The notes under the pieces: model-generated
Database searches by the model: none
What the model was told of the DNA's origin: nothing
Seen by the model: the letters and a program-made list of their open reading frames with translations, nothing else
In this document: positions 42,925 through 51,890 of the stretch, in pieces
How the letters are laid out: every line of letters starts with the position of its first letter
Numbering within the stretch: position 1 is the stretch's first letter
Translations under genes and position numbers: made by a program
From: VSJD01 sp964617825
Lineage (GTDB): Bacteria > Verrucomicrobiota > Kiritimatiellia > JAAZAB01
Assembly: GCA_964617825.1 (NCBI GenBank)
Contig: CAZTWL010000010.1
Location: forward strand, 1-64,000
Direction: 5' to 3'
Length of the DNA: 64,000 nt

Positions 42925-43254
42925 GACATCCTTTTTTTAAATGGTTTTGGCCACAAACTGTTTAAGTATTGCATATTTCCAACCATACTGCAACATTGCC
43001 GAAAGGACCACCCCCTTTTTCGATCCGTGTCATATTCGTCATTCGCGGTTGATTACTTCAGGGTGTGAACTGCGCCCGGCTTGGGCAATGATTCCGGAAG
43101 GGCCGAGCGGATATTTTGTTATGTCCGCAACTTGCATGGATCTCGACGTTCGCGCGCCATTAATCCCCTGGAATTTTTCTGGACACAACCGTCATTAAGT
43201 GCAAGACTTTTCTCGATTTGTCGGACATAGAATCAATTAACATCCAGATTCGTG
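42925..43254. other. Divergent intergenic region of the redox genes
   Basis: 330 bases between the DUF362 gene (minus) and the 2-oxoacid oxidoreductase operon (plus). It must carry both promoters, but I see no -35/-10 pair good enough to call and no recognisable riboswitch. Confidence 0.5.
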
Positions 43255-43473
43255 ATGAAAACCACTCTGCGCGTATCAATTGACCGGGAACGGTGCAAAG
43301 GCTGCGAACTGTGCATCAGCGTTTGCCCCCGGCATTTATTGGTCATAACTTCCGCCTTGAACCGCAAGGGCTATCATGTTGCGGAAACCGTGCGCGCCAC
43401 GGAATGTCTGGGCTGCTTGAAATGCGCCCGGATGTGCCCTGAAGCGGCCATTGAAATACAGAATGTCCCATGA
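43255..43473 (+). CDS. Ferredoxin-type (delta) subunit of 2-oxoacid:ferredoxin oxidoreductase
   Basis: 72 residues. Two [4Fe-4S] motifs, CKGCELCISVCP and CLGCLKCARMCP, fill the protein, as in VorD/KorD-type subunits. The start is ATG 43255 or the GTG one codon before; no good ribosome site is seen. The stop overlaps the next start as ATGA, so it is translated with the alpha subunit. It accepts electrons from the TPP subunit and hands them to a soluble ferredoxin. Confidence 0.9.
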   Translation: MKTTLRVSIDRERCKGCELCISVCPRHLLVITSALNRKGYHVAETVRATECLGCLKCARMCPEAAIEIQNVP

Positions 43474-44573
43474 AAAAGCCTGACGACGCCATTTCTTCCC
43501 GTGTGCTCATGATGGGCAACGAAGCTGCCGCGGAGGCCGCCATCCTGGCTGGCTGTCAATGCTACTTCGGCTATCCGATTACCCCGCAAAACGAGCTGAC
43601 GGCCTATATGGCGAAGCACATGCCGGAGCGTGGACGTGTTTTCATCCAGGCCGAAAGTGAACTGGCCGCCATCAACATGGTGTTTGGCGCGTCTGCGGCC
43701 GGCGTTAGGGCCATGACCAGTTCGTCATCGCCGGGCATCAGTTTGAAACAAGAGGGCATTTCCTATCTGGCCGGCGCTCAATTGCCGGCCGTGATTATCA
43801 ACGTTCAGCGCGGCGGACCGGGCTTGGGCAGCATTGATCCCTCGCAGGGCGATTATTTTCAAGCCACCAAGGGCGGCGGCCACGGCGATTATCACATCAT
43901 CGTTCTGGCGCCTGCCTCCGTCCAGGAAATGCATGACATGACACTGCAGGCATTCCACTTGGCCGATAAATACCGCATCCCGGTCATGATCCTGGCCGAT
44001 GGACGCGTAGGCCAGATGATGGAACCGATCAGACTGCACGAAGATCCTCCCGTCCCCCCGCCACCGAAGCCATGGGCGTTGACCGGCGCCAAGGGGCGCC
44101 CCCCACAATATATTCGTTCGCTTTTCGTGGAGCCGGGCGCCTTGGAAAAACATAACTACGAACTCCAGACCTGTTACCATCAGATCGCCGCGGCCGAAAC
44201 CAAAGCGGATGAAACGGAAACCCGGGACTGTGAATGGCTGATCGCCGCCTGGGGCACTTGCGGCCGGATCAGTAAGGGCGTGATCCGGAAAGCGCGCGCC
44301 CAGGGAATCAAGGTCGGACTGGTGCGGCCCATAACGCTTTGGCCGTTCCCGCATGAACACCTGGCCCGGCTGGCGCATCAGGTCAAGGCCATGCTGGTGG
44401 TTGAAATGAATTGCGGCCAGATGATCGAAGATGTGCGCCTGGCCGTGAACGGCGTGGCGCCGGTCCATTTCAGCGGATATCCCGGCGGCCGCATTCCGAC
44501 CGAAACCGAAGTGTTGAATGCCTTAATCGCGCTAACCAGCTCCGCCGGCAAAAAACACGGGAAAACAAATTAA
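43470..44573 (+). CDS. vorB: 2-oxoacid:ferredoxin oxidoreductase alpha subunit (VorB type)
   Basis: 367 residues. GNEAAAEAAILAGCQCYFGYPITPQNELT, ESELAAINMVFGASAAGVRAMTSSSSPGISLKQEGISYLAGAQLPAVIINVQRGGPG and GRVGQMMEP are characteristic of the alpha chain of 3-methyl-2-oxobutanoate:ferredoxin oxidoreductases. With the TPP and gamma subunits it oxidatively decarboxylates a branched or other 2-oxoacid to the acyl-CoA, reducing ferredoxin. Substrate choice between 2-oxoisovalerate and 2-oxoglutarate cannot be settled from sequence. Delta, alpha, beta and gamma genes form a tight operon with overlapping or short junctions. Confidence 0.88.
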   Translation: MKKPDDAISSRVLMMGNEAAAEAAILAGCQCYFGYPITPQNELTAYMAKHMPERGRVFIQAESELAAINMVFGASAAGVRAMTSSSSPGISLKQEGISYLAGAQLPAVIINVQRGGPGLGSIDPSQGDYFQATKGGGHGDYHIIVLAPASVQEMHDMTLQAFHLADKYRIPVMILADGRVGQMMEPIRLHEDPPVPPPPKPWALTGAKGRPPQYIRSLFVEPGALEKHNYELQTCYHQIAAAETKADETETRDCEWLIAAWGTCGRISKGVIRKARAQGIKVGLVRPITLWPFPHEHLARLAHQVKAMLVVEMNCGQMIEDVRLAVNGVAPVHFSGYPGGRIPTETEVLNALIALTSSAGKKHGKTN

Positions 44574-44618
44574 GGATCATGCATTTTTATCCGTGAATGA
44601 ATATTCGAATCCGTGTTT

Positions 44619-45380
44619 ATGAAAACGCCCAAAAACAACTATCGACGCCCTCATTCGCTAACCGATGCCGCCATGCATTACTGCCCCGGCTGCGGGCATA
44701 GCATCGTTCATAAACTGCTGGCCGAGGTGCTCGACGAACTGGAGATTCGGGAACGTACGGTCGGCGTGGCTCCGGTCGGTTGCGCGGTATTCGCCTATTA
44801 TTACCTCAAATGCGACATATCGGAAGCGGCGCATGGCCGGACTCCGGCAGTCGCCACGGGCATCAAACGAGCCCTCCCCGATCGCATCGTATTCAGCTAC
44901 CAGGGCGACGGCGACTTGGCCGCCATCGGCCTGACTGAAACAATTCATACCGCCAATCGCGGCGAACCGATTACCGTCATTTTTATCAACAATACCGTCT
45001 ACGGCATGACCGGAGGGCAAATGGCGCCCACCACGATGGTTGGCCAGCAAACCGCCACTTCACCTAACGGACGTCATCCGGCAACCATGGGCTGCCCAAT
45101 CCACATGTGCGAAATAATTAACACGCTGAATCTGCCCTATTATATTGAGCGGGTCGCACTCGATGGCGAGTCCGGGATAATCGCCACCAAGAAGGCGCTG
45201 TTCACCGCCTTTCAGTCGCAAGTACAAGGCAAAGGCTACAGCTTTGTGGAAGTCCTTTCCCCCTGCCCAACCTATTTGCGACTTACACCGCAGAAAGCAT
45301 TGGAATTTGTCGGACGGGAAATCGCAGCGCAATTTCCCGTGCGGATTTTCAGGAAGGAAGGAGTGCCCGTCAATGCATGA
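44619..45380 (+). CDS. 2-oxoacid:ferredoxin oxidoreductase TPP-binding beta subunit
   Basis: 253 residues from ATG 44619. CPGCGHSIVHK near the N-terminus, GDGDLAAIGLTETIHTANRGEPITVIFINNTVYGMTGGQM as the thiamine-diphosphate motif (GDG through NN), and SFVEVLSPCPTY near the C-terminus are standard. It binds TPP and performs the decarboxylation step. The gene lies 45 bases after vorB and overlaps the gamma gene by eight bases. Confidence 0.92.
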   Translation: MKTPKNNYRRPHSLTDAAMHYCPGCGHSIVHKLLAEVLDELEIRERTVGVAPVGCAVFAYYYLKCDISEAAHGRTPAVATGIKRALPDRIVFSYQGDGDLAAIGLTETIHTANRGEPITVIFINNTVYGMTGGQMAPTTMVGQQTATSPNGRHPATMGCPIHMCEIINTLNLPYYIERVALDGESGIIATKKALFTAFQSQVQGKGYSFVEVLSPCPTYLRLTPQKALEFVGREIAAQFPVRIFRKEGVPVNA

Positions 45381-45918
45381 GCGGATTCTACTCGCCGGAT
45401 CTGGCGGACAGGGGGTCATCTCTCTGGGCAAACTGCTGGCCCACCTGGCATGCGAAACCATCCCGCACGTCACGTTCTTCCCCGCCTACGGCGCTGAAGT
45501 TCGCGGCGGCACGGCCAATTGCCAGGTGATTCTTTCCGCTAATGAAATCGCAGCGCCTATCGCGGAAACGTTCGATTCCGTCATTGTCATGAACCAACAG
45601 AGCGCCGACAGCTTTTTACCAGCACTCGAAAAGGACGGATTGGCCATAATCAATCAATCCTTGTGCAAGGTCCACGCGGATTACCGCCACATCCTGGTGC
45701 CGGCCACGGGAATCGCCGACCAGTTGGGAAACGTCAAGGCGGCTAACTTCGTAATGTTGGGCATCTGGCTAACCCATAAACCTCTGATTCCGGCCCGCAC
45801 AATTGAAAACGCCATGGCCGCCCATTTTCCAGACGCGCCTGCCGCCCTGATCGACATCAATATTCAGGCCTTCCGCGCCGGTCTGGATTACTCTTCAAAA
45901 GCGGCCCATCACGCGTAA
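45373..45918 (+). CDS. 2-oxoacid:ferredoxin oxidoreductase gamma subunit
   Basis: 181 residues from ATG 45373, inside the end of the beta gene. MHERILLAGSGGQGVISLGKLLAHLA and FFPAYGAEVRGGTANCQVILS are diagnostic of the gamma (POR-type) domain that binds CoA-side determinants. It completes the four-subunit enzyme. The gene ends the operon and is convergent with the coiled-coil protein gene 71 bases away. Confidence 0.92.
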   Translation: MHERILLAGSGGQGVISLGKLLAHLACETIPHVTFFPAYGAEVRGGTANCQVILSANEIAAPIAETFDSVIVMNQQSADSFLPALEKDGLAIINQSLCKVHADYRHILVPATGIADQLGNVKAANFVMLGIWLTHKPLIPARTIENAMAAHFPDAPAALIDINIQAFRAGLDYSSKAAHHA

Positions 45919-45989
45919 AGGCGTGATCATTTGCGCAAATCTCCCAAGCCGTACAGGATTGCCGTCAGCCGGCGTCTTTTCCTTTGCGC

Positions 45990-48818
45990 TTATTTTTGGC
46001 TCTTGGCGATTTGCTTGCGAAGTTTTTCGATCAGGGACGAGGACGGATCGATTTTTTTCAGCAACACAACCATGCGGGTTGCCTGCTTGCTGTTTTTGTT
46101 TTTCAAGTAGACTTCACCTGCTTCATACGCATAGTCGCAGGCTTCATCACGATCCCCCTTCTTGAAATAGCCCAGCGCTATATTGTAGTAAGCGCTGGCC
46201 ATTGAATCATCCCGCCTGATGGCTTCCTTGAATTCCTTGATGGCGCCATCCACGTCGCCGGCATCCCATTTCTGGACCCCTGCCATGTAACGCCGGTTGG
46301 CCTCGGACATGGCCGGTATATACACGCTGGTGGACTTGGCATTATCCGTGTCTTGCGTCGCCACGTTCGCGTCGGATGGCGCCTCGCCCCTTGCCTGGGC
46401 TATAATTTTCCTCTCCGCCGCAGCCAAGTCTTCCGGTTCGCCGCGCGTTTGTACGCCTTCGACTGCCGGTATGGCCGCTGCCTGCGACCGGCGCTCCAGA
46501 TCCTTGTCCAGCGCCGCATTCTTCTTTGCCGTGGCTTGCACCTGATCCTGCAAATCGCTTATTTGCGCAGTGCGCGTTTTTTTCGTGCTCGCCATTTCGG
46601 CTATGCGTTGTCCGGCTTGCGTGCGCAGCGCCTGTTCCTTGTCGAGCCCGGCACGCGTCTGCTCCACCATTTTCAACTGCTCCTGCTTGGCCGCGTATTG
46701 ACGTTCCATTTCCGCAAGCCGGCTTTTCAGCGAAGCTTGCTCTTTGTCCATGTCCGCCTGCTCCTGGACTTTCTTTTCCAACTTGACGGTCAATTCCTGG
46801 CGCGCTTTTTGCGCCTTGTTCAAGTCGGCCTGGAGGTCTTTCAGTTCTTCGACTTGTTCGGACTGTCTCTCCAGCTGGCCTTCCAGGTCCTTGATCTTGC
46901 GCTTCAAATCGGCCATTTCCTGCCGACGGGTTTTCTGCAATTCGTCCGTGCCGGCTTGTTTTGCTTCGGCTTCGGTTTGGGCTCGCTTTGCTTGCGCCAG
47001 ATCAGACTGCAACTGTTCCAACGCCGTTTGCCGGGAAGATCCTTCCGCAGCCTGCTTTTCAAGTTCTGCGATCCGCTCCTGCAGTATCGCCTTTTCCTTT
47101 TCGGCGGATTCGATTGCAGCTTTGTCCTTTTCCAGCTGGGCCAGGGCGGCGGCGCGCGCCTGGTGGCCTTTTTCAATGTCGGACTGCACTTGCTTGAGCG
47201 TACCGGACTGGGCCGCCAGAACGCCGATGTTCGTCTGCAAGGTTGCCAGTCGGGCGCTATAAGCAGCCACGGCCTGTTCAACTTCGGCGCGCGAGGCAGT
47301 GGCGCGCCGAATCTCGCGCTCCCATTCGACATTTGTCTTGCTGACATCCGCCAATTCCTCTTGAAGCTTGGCCAGACCTTTCTGCTGCTTTTCCAGGGAC
47401 TGGATCTCCTCCTCGCCGGCTACTATTTTCTGTTTCAATTCGGCAATGGATTGCGCCGCCGCAACGCGCGCTTGATTGACCTCGGCAAGTCTGGCTTCGT
47501 TTTCCGTGCGCAATTGCTTTTCGCGGGCCAATTCTGCCCGCATCTCATCCCCGGCCTTTTGCGGGACATCTCCGTCCGCAGCCTGCTTTTCCAAATCGGC
47601 GACGCGCGCCTGGAGAGTCGCTTTCTCTTTCGCGGCGGTTTCAAGCGCCGCCTTGCCGTTTTCCAGTTGGTCCGCAATGGCCGCGCTCGCCTTTTTTTCT
47701 TTTTCCAGGTCGGCCTGCATTTGCTGGAGCGTGGCGGACTGGGCCGCCAAAGCGCCGATGTTCGTCTGCAAGGTTGCCAGCCGGGCATTAAAAACAGGTA
47801 CGGCTTGTTCGATCTCGGCGCGCGAAGCCATGACGCTCTGGACTTCGCGATTCATATCGGCATTACTTTTACGAATGTCCGCCAGTTCCTCCTGAAGCCG
47901 GGCCAGCCCTTTCTGCTGTTTTTCCATAACCTGGAGATGCTCTTCGCCGGCTACTATTTTCTGTTTCAATTCGGCAATGGCTTGCGCTGCAGCGGCACGT
48001 GCCTGATTGGCTTCGGCCAGTTTGGCTCCGCTTTCCTCTCGCACTTGTTTTTCCCTGGCTAACTCGGCCTGAAGCTGATCAACTGTCTTTTGCCGGAGCG
48101 CGTTCTCGGCCACCCGCTTGGCCTGCGCATCCAACTGGGCCTGCAATCCGGCTTGTTCCTTTGCGGCCTTTTCCAGGAATTTACGCGCTTCTCCCGCCCG
48201 CTGCAGGGCGGCTTCACACTGCTCCTGTTCCTGCTTCAACGCATCTTCCAACCGGATGACAGCCTTATCCGAATCGCCGGCAACCTGCAATTTCTTGGTA
48301 ATTTCATCAACCTTGGACTGCAACTCCGTTCGCGCCTGCTCGGCTGCGACGCGCGCTGCCTGTGCACTGCGGGCATCATCCTCGGCTTCGGAGCGGCGTC
48401 GGTTAAGTTGGGAAAGCGCGTCCTGAAGTTTGGCGGCGGCTTTGGCCTGTTTTTCGAGCGCGGCCAATTCTTTTTCCGCAGCCGCCAGGCGCAATTTAAG
48501 GCTGGAAATATTCTGCTCGGCCACTTGCCGGGCAGACTGATTTATTTGCACGGCAGCTTCGGCCTGCTCTTTCTGATTGGTTTGCTTATTAAAGTACGCT
48601 TGAATGTCGCCGCCTACTTTATTGAGGGCGGAACGCATATCGTCCAGCGCGGCATCCACTGCCTTGGCTTTGGCGCTTAAAATCGAGGAAATTTCCTCCT
48701 GCCCGGATGGCAATGCCGCCGGCGTCCGGTCATCGGCAACAGCCAGCGTGGCAATTAAAAAACACAGCAGGCCGCCGACTGAAATGTTGCTAATCGGGGA
48801 AAACAAATGATTCTTCAT
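45990..48818 (-). CDS. Large exported coiled-coil protein with C-terminal TPR
   Basis: 942 residues from ATG 48818, preceded by AGGAG at ideal spacing. A signal peptide lies at 1-28 (VGGLLCFLIATLAVA). Residues 45-800 are almost continuous coiled coil rich in Ala, Glu, Gln and Lys. Two blocks repeat with a period of 177 residues (531 bases): copy one at about 47567-48068 and copy two at about 47036-47537, both containing ELKQKIVAGEE, EKQQKGLA and ATLQTNIG. A C-terminal TPR pair (YMAGVQKWDAGDVDGAIKEF, MASAYYNIALGYFKKGDRDE) ends the protein. A periplasmic scaffold or envelope-spacing role is inferred from architecture only. Confidence 0.83.
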   Translation of the reverse strand: MKNHLFSPISNISVGGLLCFLIATLAVADDRTPAALPSGQEEISSILSAKAKAVDAALDDMRSALNKVGGDIQAYFNKQTNQKEQAEAAVQINQSARQVAEQNISSLKLRLAAAEKELAALEKQAKAAAKLQDALSQLNRRRSEAEDDARSAQAARVAAEQARTELQSKVDEITKKLQVAGDSDKAVIRLEDALKQEQEQCEAALQRAGEARKFLEKAAKEQAGLQAQLDAQAKRVAENALRQKTVDQLQAELAREKQVREESGAKLAEANQARAAAAQAIAELKQKIVAGEEHLQVMEKQQKGLARLQEELADIRKSNADMNREVQSVMASRAEIEQAVPVFNARLATLQTNIGALAAQSATLQQMQADLEKEKKASAAIADQLENGKAALETAAKEKATLQARVADLEKQAADGDVPQKAGDEMRAELAREKQLRTENEARLAEVNQARVAAAQSIAELKQKIVAGEEEIQSLEKQQKGLAKLQEELADVSKTNVEWEREIRRATASRAEVEQAVAAYSARLATLQTNIGVLAAQSGTLKQVQSDIEKGHQARAAALAQLEKDKAAIESAEKEKAILQERIAELEKQAAEGSSRQTALEQLQSDLAQAKRAQTEAEAKQAGTDELQKTRRQEMADLKRKIKDLEGQLERQSEQVEELKDLQADLNKAQKARQELTVKLEKKVQEQADMDKEQASLKSRLAEMERQYAAKQEQLKMVEQTRAGLDKEQALRTQAGQRIAEMASTKKTRTAQISDLQDQVQATAKKNAALDKDLERRSQAAAIPAVEGVQTRGEPEDLAAAERKIIAQARGEAPSDANVATQDTDNAKSTSVYIPAMSEANRRYMAGVQKWDAGDVDGAIKEFKEAIRRDDSMASAYYNIALGYFKKGDRDEACDYAYEAGEVYLKNKNSKQATRMVVLLKKIDPSSSLIEKLRKQIAKSQK

Positions 48819-48940
48819 ACCTACTCCTATGTGACCTCCGCCGTTCCTTAACCAGCGCGTAAAATCAATTAAAATGCTGCCGGAATCCGCCTGGATTCCG
48901 TTCAAGCGATCCTGGCACGATCGCCAATTCTGCGCACGGG

Positions 48941-49014
<74 letters not shown>

Positions 49015-49039
49015 AAATTATGCGCCAAAAGTGCCTAAT

Positions 49040-49068
49040 TCAATAACCGATTTGCTGTCGGTATGCAA
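49040..49068 (-). promoter_or_regulatory. Possible tRNA-Arg promoter
   Basis: Minus strand TTGCAT (49063-49068), 17-base spacer, TATTGA (49040-49045), about 25 bases before tRNA-Arg. The spacer is itself an inverted repeat (ACCGA/TCGGT). Confidence 0.35.
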
Positions 49069-49099
49069 CGGTGTAATTATTAACCGGCGCGCAAAGTTC

Positions 49100-49129
49100 T
49101 TGCCTTAAAGGCGGCTCTGCGGATAATAC
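49100..49129 (+). promoter_or_regulatory. Possible tRNA-Leu promoter
   Basis: TTGCCT (49100-49105), 18-base spacer, TAATAC (49124-49129), about 150 bases before tRNA-Leu. The 268-base gap between the two divergent tRNAs holds no protein gene. Confidence 0.35.
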
Positions 49130-49282
49130 GCTCCATTCCGATCGGAAAACCATGAATTGCGGAAGGCTCGGACCGTTAACGAGCGGGTTTATATCGCATA
49201 ACTTGCCGATTATCCCGAAGCAAGCAAGCGGAAAATTGGGCTAAAAACCGAACGAAAATGAAAATGGCTTAAAGAAAGCTTC

Positions 49283-49366
49283 GCCTGGGTGGCGGAATGG
49301 CAGACGCACCGGACTTAAAATCCGATGGCCTTAACGGCCGTATGGGTTCGACTCCCATCCCAGGCA
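49283..49366 (+). tRNA. tRNA-Leu (anticodon TAA)
   Basis: 84 bases with the long variable arm of class II tRNAs: acceptor GCCTGGG/CCCAGGC, anticodon region CCGGA-CTTAAAA-TCCGA giving TAA, variable arm TGGCCTTAACGGCCG, T-arm ATGGG-TTCGACT-CCCAT, discriminator A. CCA is not encoded. Confidence 0.97.
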
Positions 49367-49386
49367 TATCCGCCAGACATCTGGCT

Positions 49387-49863
49387 TTAAAGCTTCATAT
49401 AGTAGGTCGTCATATCCTTGTGGATATTGAATCCGGCCCGTTCATAGGCCCGCCGGGCACGGACGTGCCCTTCGTCCAAACCGGTGGTGACCTCGGCATA
49501 GTCCAGACCCAACTGGCGAAAATGGTCCAGTACGGCGGCATACATCTGCTGGCCAATGCCCTTAAGCCCGCAGTCCGGATCGACGGCGTTGTTGCATAAT
49601 ATGCCTATCTTTTTTTCCGCATTGATCCGGAAAGTGATGAACCCGACAACACGCCCACCTTCCTCGCAGACCCGCACATAATCCGGATACTGCTCGCAGG
49701 ATCGCCGCACGTCATCCCCCTTCGATGCCGGCGCGCCGGCAAACAACCGTTGATACAATTCTTCGCCATGAATCTTGCGATACGATTCATAAATCCCACG
49801 CCAAGCCCGAACGGCAATTTCCTGAATTCGCGGCATATCCTCCGGCTTCAAGGCACGCATCAT
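49387..49863 (-). CDS. GNAT family N-acetyltransferase
   Basis: 158 residues from ATG 49863, eight bases after GGAGGG. Acetyl-CoA-binding segments VVGFITFRINAEKKIGILCNNAVDPDCGLKGIGQQMYAAVLDHF (the Q/RxxGxG/A equivalent is LKGIGQQM) and VTTGLDEGHVRARRAYERAGFN are typical GNAT motifs A and B. Acceptor unknown. It is the last gene of a three-gene minus-strand operon with a PPC-domain protein and a zincin. Confidence 0.85.
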   Translation of the reverse strand: MMRALKPEDMPRIQEIAVRAWRGIYESYRKIHGEELYQRLFAGAPASKGDDVRRSCEQYPDYVRVCEEGGRVVGFITFRINAEKKIGILCNNAVDPDCGLKGIGQQMYAAVLDHFRQLGLDYAEVTTGLDEGHVRARRAYERAGFNIHKDMTTYYMKL

Positions 49864-49879
49864 CGATTGTTCCCTCCAG

Positions 49880-50320
49880 TTAACGGTTAAGCTCAAGTAA
49901 ATGGAACCCGGATACGGGATTGCGAATGCGCGCAGCTGAAATACCGGCCAATTCCAAGATCACAATTTCGGCAATCAAGTAAGTGCGGATGCCTTTGCGA
50001 ATACAGCCCACCAGCGCCTTCTGCTTGCGTCCCATGGCGGCATGCATATGGAGTTCCGGGCCCTCGTCGCCAAGAAACAGGGTGCCCACCCCCAGAATTT
50101 CATGGCCTTCGGAAAAGGATTGCACCATGACCGAAGGCTTCGCCATTGTCTTTTTCGGGCCGACCACCAATTTTCCATCGCGGGCGCCGCCAACCAGCAG
50201 GACCAGGGCGGACTTGATTTTGCGCCGGCGGGCCAGGTCCTCAATGCAATCCGGCAGACGTTCGCCCTCTTCTAGGCGGACGGTAAAAACACGGTTAATT
50301 TTCCCTTCGGCGACTTGCAT
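49880..50320 (-). CDS. PPC/DUF296 domain protein
   Basis: 146 residues, a single PPC (DUF296, AF0104-like) domain: RVFTVRLEEGERLPDCIEDLARRRKIKSALVLLVGGARDGKL, then a histidine pair in PELHMHAAMGRKQKALVGCI that may bind metal, and ISAARIRNPVSGFHLLEL at the end. In plants the domain binds DNA within AT-hook proteins; bacterial stand-alone copies form trimers of unknown function. GGAGA precedes ATG 50320, and the zincin gene ends 13 bases upstream. Confidence 0.85.
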   Translation of the reverse strand: MQVAEGKINRVFTVRLEEGERLPDCIEDLARRRKIKSALVLLVGGARDGKLVVGPKKTMAKPSVMVQSFSEGHEILGVGTLFLGDEGPELHMHAAMGRKQKALVGCIRKGIRTYLIAEIVILELAGISAARIRNPVSGFHLLELNR

Positions 50321-50333
50321 GGCTTATCTCCTG

Positions 50334-50699
50334 TTAGTCCAGATTGCGGGCTTCAAGTTCCGATTCTTCCCAACCGAGGGAATGGCCCAGTTCGTGCAGC
50401 AGGGTCTTGCGGATTTCCTTCCTGAAGGGACGCTCGGCGCCACCCGCCGCATCCCAGATGTTTTCGAGGAACAAGACAATTTGGGCCGGCAAGGGGCTGG
50501 CGCCCGGATCATCGAGCGCTGAAGGCCCCATGAACAGCCCAAGAGTATCCGCTTCGATGCCGTCCGCCACCAGCGCCCGGCTTGGACGCTTTTCGAACAC
50601 TATCGGCACAGTTTCCGCGCGAAGTTTCACGTCCGCCGGCAAGGACTGGAGCACGGCCGCAACTTCATCCGTCCCGATCTTAAGCATCCATTTCCACAT
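50334..50699 (-). CDS. Small zincin-like metallopeptidase family protein
   Basis: 121 residues from ATG 50699; ATG 50708 and ATG 50687 are alternatives, none with a strong ribosome site. The C-terminal LLHELGHSLGWEESEL is an HExGHxxG zincin motif as in the DUF1025/MMP-like family (PF06262). The rest (ALVADGIEADTLGLFMG, PAQIVLFLENI) fits that family, whose members are about 110-140 residues. Peptidase activity is suspected but not shown in general. It heads the zincin-PPC-GNAT operon. Confidence 0.82.
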   Translation of the reverse strand: MWKWMLKIGTDEVAAVLQSLPADVKLRAETVPIVFEKRPSRALVADGIEADTLGLFMGPSALDDPGASPLPAQIVLFLENIWDAAGGAERPFRKEIRKTLLHELGHSLGWEESELEARNLD

Positions 50700-50792
50700 T
50701 GGCGTCATAAGGTGGTTAGTGTAGCATGAACCGCATCAAGTAGCCAGCAGCCAGAATGCGGATGACAATATTTCCTTGCGATCGACATTCAC

Positions 50793-51890
50793 ATGCAAAA
50801 CGCACCCACCATCATGATTTGCCGCGAGGGATACGAGGACATCTTGCGAGACGAAATGATTGCCAAAGGCGCCATCCTGGAATCGTCCGGCTTATATCCT
50901 CCGGACCGCGCAACCGGCTCCGGTCTGCTCATGATTCGCACTCAGGCCGAGGCGACTGACGCCACCCAAATTTCAACCCCCTTCATCTTCGAACAGCAAC
51001 GCCTGGAATCCGCGCTCTGGTTCGAAGACCAGCCCTTGAAGGCCATGGCCCGCGCAATCGTGGTCCGACTCCTGCCCGCGATTTCCCGCCAGACTCAACC
51101 TTGGACCCTGCATGCGTTTGCATCCAATCCAAACGGCGCCCAGCCGTTAACCCAGCGCGCCGAGCACTTAAAGAAAGCCGTGCTCGATTTCTGTGCAAAC
51201 CGGTTTACCGTCGTTTTCCGGCGCTATCGTGAGCCGGAGGCGTTTTCCGCCGCCGATGCGTTTCTGGTCCTTCAAATATGCGCCATACCCGGCGGCCTAT
51301 GGGGCGCCGTCATGCCGTCCCACCGGCTCAGCGATGCGCGGCCGGGCGGCGTGCATCGCATGCGGTTCGACAATAACGCGCCGGCACGCTCGTACTTAAA
51401 AATCAAAGAGGTTTTTGAACGCATGGGCGCGACGCCCGCGCCCGGCCAGCGCGTGGTGGACCTCGGCGCGGCGCCTGGCGGTTGGAGTTATGCCTTTCTC
51501 AAGCGAGGTTGCCGCGTGCTGGCGGTGGACAACGGCCCCATGAAACTCAAAGACCTGGGCGCCGCCGGTGGCAGCCTGACGCACCTGCGCGAAAACGGCA
51601 TCTCATTCACGCCGCCGCCCGCCTGGCGGCCGCTGGACTGGATGGTCAGCGACATGCTGATTCCGCCCGGGCAAACGCTGGGCATGATCCGGAAATGGAT
51701 TGAGCACGGCTGGATGCGCCGCTTTGTCTTCAATGTCAAGCTGCCGCAACAGCAACCCTATCCGGTATTGAAGCCCATCGAAACTTATTTGCGGAGCCAA
51801 CCCGGCATCAAGTTCCAAATTCGCCAGCTTTATCATGACCGGCGCGAGGTAACGGTGTTCGGACGGCTGGGATCCTATTTGGCGCGGTAA
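50793..51890 (+). CDS. rlmM: 23S rRNA 2'-O-ribose methyltransferase RlmM
   Basis: 365 residues, close to the 366 of E. coli RlmM, which methylates C2498 of 23S rRNA. A THUMP-like N-terminal half is followed by the FtsJ/RrmJ-type Rossmann domain: SYLKIKEVF (catalytic Lys), VVDLGAAPGGWSYAFLKRG (SAM), DWMVSDML (catalytic Asp), FVFNVKLPQ (Lys) and YHDRREVTVFG (Glu). The K-D-K-E tetrad is complete. Its last 16 bases overlap the convergent DUF4091 gene. Confidence 0.9.
   Translation: MQNAPTIMICREGYEDILRDEMIAKGAILESSGLYPPDRATGSGLLMIRTQAEATDATQISTPFIFEQQRLESALWFEDQPLKAMARAIVVRLLPAISRQTQPWTLHAFASNPNGAQPLTQRAEHLKKAVLDFCANRFTVVFRRYREPEAFSAADAFLVLQICAIPGGLWGAVMPSHRLSDARPGGVHRMRFDNNAPARSYLKIKEVFERMGATPAPGQRVVDLGAAPGGWSYAFLKRGCRVLAVDNGPMKLKDLGAAGGSLTHLRENGISFTPPPAWRPLDWMVSDMLIPPGQTLGMIRKWIEHGWMRRFVFNVKLPQQQPYPVLKPIETYLRSQPGIKFQIRQLYHDRREVTVFGRLGSYLAR

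Noticed and set aside
46353..48062. A 569-codon plus-strand frame rich in Leu, Phe and Arg
   Set aside because: It is the mirror of the Ala/Glu/Gln/Lys coiled coil on the minus strand; its apparent repeats are those of the true gene.
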